A stretch of DNA of 7,777 nucleotides from the NCBI GenBank assembly GCA_946006895.1, contig CAMFZO010000060.1, positions 1 through 7,777 of the forward strand, given 5' to 3'. The translations under genes and the position numbers were made by a program. Below, one piece after another: positions 5,916 through 7,777 of this stretch. The DNA comes from an uncultured Clostridia bacterium (GTDB taxonomy: Bacteria > Bacillota > Clostridia > Oscillospirales > Oscillospiraceae). Numbering within the stretch: position 1 is the stretch's first letter; each line of letters opens with the position of its first letter. The notes under the pieces are model-generated. The model was given only the letters and a program-made list of their open reading frames with translations. It searched no databases and had not been told where the DNA came from.

Positions 5916-7751
5916 TTATTTCAGGGTAATGTAGTGTTCCGGTTCTGCAAGGGTACCGCCCTCCAGAATATATGCTGTCCAAGCGGGCCTGACATTCATT
6001 TCGCCTCTGACATACTCCCGGCTTTCGTCCGTGAAGAAGGGAGTCATGTGCGCAAAGGTGGTGATAAAAGTTACCTTGAAAGTATCCTCATCGTTGATGG
6101 GCTTCCCGTCCTTTGTGAGTTTAAGCAGAGTATAGGCACCGTTTCCCTCTTTCACTTCCACGGAGATTCCGCTGAACACAGGCAGGCTGCCGCGATTGAA
6201 GGGCGTGAAGCCGCCCTCAGTGCCCTCTACCATAACTCTGACGCTCTCTTTCAGCTCTGCGCCGGACATCTCCCGGCTGAAGGAAACCAGAGCGTTTGGC
6301 ATTACCATATTGCCAACCATTTTTTTGCTGTAATCCGCCTGAAACACGGAGCCGGTGTAGCTGTCGCCAAAGGCAAGGATCACATCGCAGCCATACATTT
6401 CCCGCATGGTGTGTGCCATGACGGAATAGGCCTCATTGCCGCCGTCCTTGTGGAAGATGTTGGAGTAACCCTTTTCCAAAGTCAGGACAATATCAGAGGA
6501 ATCATCCCCGGACTGACGGAGTCTGGCGTCGAAAGCTTCAAACGCCTGCCGGGCGTTGTATTCGCCTCTGATCATCCTGGAGACAACATCCCTGGATGCG
6601 GAGAAAAACTCATTGGAGGCAATACGAATATACAGATAGTTCTGATTGATCAGAGGCTGCAGGTTTGACAGATAGGGAGAAATCTGCAGATTCACATTCT
6701 GGCTGTAGGTCAGCACGTCCTCACCGCCGGCCAGTTCATTCTGTGCTCCCTCAGAGAGCATCACATTCAACACCCGCATAGCCTTTTCCAGACGGGTCTT
6801 GTCCTGCTCCAGATCCCGGTTCAGAGCCACCTGAAACTGGGGGTAGGTCAGCAGCCACTGTTCACCCTTTTGGCCAAAGTATGGCAGCATAATTGCATTT
6901 ACGCCAGCATGATTGAACCTGACGGTGTCGCCTCCACCTGCGCGGATCATGGCTACCTTTCCCGCGCTGAACATTTCAATGACGGGTGAATAATCCATAT
7001 CCACGTCCTCAGGCTGAAGGTTCACATCTTTGATGAATTGCTCCATACGGGCAAAAGCCTCGGGCCAGATGGTGTCATCCAGACCTGTGACCTCCATATC
7101 CGTAGGATCTTCATACCGGGTGCGCCACTTGCGCCCCTCGGTGGAAGTAAGCTCGGGGATGATCAGGCCCTGCAGGATCTCCATGCATGTGTAATCATAA
7201 ACAAAATCGGCGGTAAAGCCCCGGATGCCCACTTCCTCAAAAGCCTGACAGGCGGAGACAAAGCTTGCATAATCCGTTGGCAGGGGAATGTTGTACTGGT
7301 CAAAGAGCGCTTTGTTGGCAACAAGACCATCCACCTCTGCACACAAAGGCAGCCAGTTCACGCTGCCGTCCTCATTGGTGAAGTTTTTGAGGTAGGAATC
7401 ATAGATTGCACCGGCTTCTTCGGTAGTGGATAAATCCATCAGGCTGCCTTTCAGGGCCATTGCATCGTGCAGAGAAAAACGGCGGCAGGTGATAATGTCC
7501 GGCAGGGCGTCGTTCTCGTTCATGAACTTATAAAATTCAAGGTCGTTATTGCCTACCACAAACTGGATATTGATATCTGGAAGCTTGGACTGGACATAGG
7601 GAGCGTATTTTTCATACATTGCCGTGCTCCACATATATACCGTAATGGTGTCGGCATCCTCTTTCGCGGTATCCTTTGCGCTGCAGCCTGCCAGAAAGCA
7701 TGCTGCAACAGAAAGGGCAAGAAACAAGCAAATCAGTCTTCTTTTCTCCAT
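5916..7751 (-). CDS. Solute-binding lipoprotein with 5'-nucleotidase C-terminal-like domain (first paralogue)
   Basis: This 611-residue lipoprotein begins MEKRR, has a hydrophobic stretch (6-21) and a perfect lipobox LAGC with C23 as the lipid anchor. Residues about 36-410 resemble a family-1-type ABC solute-binding fold: ITVYMW (36-41), PDIITCRRFSLHDA (84-97), WLPLCAEVDG (133-142), IPLPT (155-159), MLPYFG (288-293), WLLTYPQFQVA (299-309). Residues about 440-575 resemble the 5'-nucleotidase C-terminal domain: GCDVILAF (454-461), MPNALVSFSREMSGAEL (484-500), LPVFSGISVEV (523-533), LTKDGKPINDEDTFKVTF (545-562). The usual NGGGIR and PFxN ligand motifs of true 5'-nucleotidases are absent or altered, and the catalytic metallophosphatase domain is missing. 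The start is ATG at 7749-7751 with GAGGAG (7759-7764) 7 nt upstream. Only 26 nt of upstream sequence is visible, so the promoter and any earlier operon genes lie outside. It is a tandem paralogue of the next gene and is inferred to be a ligand receptor for the kinase. Confidence 0.92.
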   Translation of the reverse strand: MEKRRLICLFLALSVAACFLAGCSAKDTAKEDADTITVYMWSTAMYEKYAPYVQSKLPDINIQFVVGNNDLEFYKFMNENDALPDIITCRRFSLHDAMALKGSLMDLSTTEEAGAIYDSYLKNFTNEDGSVNWLPLCAEVDGLVANKALFDQYNIPLPTDYASFVSACQAFEEVGIRGFTADFVYDYTCMEILQGLIIPELTSTEGRKWRTRYEDPTDMEVTGLDDTIWPEAFARMEQFIKDVNLQPEDVDMDYSPVIEMFSAGKVAMIRAGGGDTVRFNHAGVNAIMLPYFGQKGEQWLLTYPQFQVALNRDLEQDKTRLEKAMRVLNVMLSEGAQNELAGGEDVLTYSQNVNLQISPYLSNLQPLINQNYLYIRIASNEFFSASRDVVSRMIRGEYNARQAFEAFDARLRQSGDDSSDIVLTLEKGYSNIFHKDGGNEAYSVMAHTMREMYGCDVILAFGDSYTGSVFQADYSKKMVGNMVMPNALVSFSREMSGAELKESVRVMVEGTEGGFTPFNRGSLPVFSGISVEVKEGNGAYTLLKLTKDGKPINDEDTFKVTFITTFAHMTPFFTDESREYVRGEMNVRPAWTAYILEGGTLAEPEHYITLK

Positions 7752-7777
7752 TTGTTTTCTCCTCTTCGTTATTTTTT

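Noticed and set aside
5934..6668. Plus-strand open frame of 244 codons
   Set aside because: It is antisense to the first lipoprotein and has the composition of a shadow frame.
4022..7751. Annotating the two lipoproteins as 5'-nucleotidases
   Set aside because: Only the C-terminal domain resembles the family. The metal-binding phosphoesterase motifs of the N-terminal domain are absent and a solute-binding fold is in their place.

Overview
The window looks like chromosomal DNA of a low-to-medium GC Gram-positive anaerobe of the class Clostridia, probably a gut Oscillospiraceae/Ruminococcaceae or Lachnospiraceae relative. This rests on purine-rich GGAGG-type ribosome sites, lipobox lipoproteins and the style of the hybrid kinase. 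It is an inference from gene style; no rRNA or marker gene is present. Every real gene I see lies on the minus strand, so the window reads from right to left.

Positions 7751 to 1074 hold one tight four-gene operon with gaps of 22, 6 and 26 nt. In order of transcription it encodes: (1) a 611-residue lipoprotein with a family-1-type ABC solute-binding fold and a C-terminal domain resembling the 5'-nucleotidase C-terminal domain; (2) a 623-residue paralogue with the same two-part layout; (3) an 849-residue membrane hybrid histidine kinase (TM, Cache-like ectodomain, TM, PAS, HisKA, HATPase, receiver); (4) a 121-residue stand-alone histidine phosphotransfer (Hpt) protein. An intrinsic terminator follows at about 1008-1048. 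No permease or ATPase gene accompanies the binding proteins in the window, so they look more like surface receptors for the kinase than importer subunits.

The likely job is extracellular sensing. One or both lipoproteins bind a ligand and engage the Cache-like ectodomain. The kinase then passes phosphate from H467 to its own receiver (D773) and on to H60 of the Hpt protein. The final response regulator is not in the window. The part list (binding protein, hybrid kinase with Cache/PAS-like ectodomain, separate Hpt) parallels LuxP-LuxQ-LuxU of Vibrio, although the binding proteins belong to a different class.

Positions 764 to 1073 are an AT-rich intergenic stretch holding the operon terminator and a good extended -10 promoter for the next gene. 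Positions 763 to 1, continuing off the left edge, encode a GTG-started regulator with two XRE-like helix-turn-helix motifs that resemble each other, about 194 residues apart. It has its own promoter and is probably a separate unit, perhaps of phage or integrative-element type.

The most notable points are the fusion of a solute-binding fold to a 5'-nucleotidase C-terminal-like domain without the catalytic metallophosphatase half, the LuxPQ-U-like layout, and the in-frame single TGA separating the second lipoprotein from the kinase.
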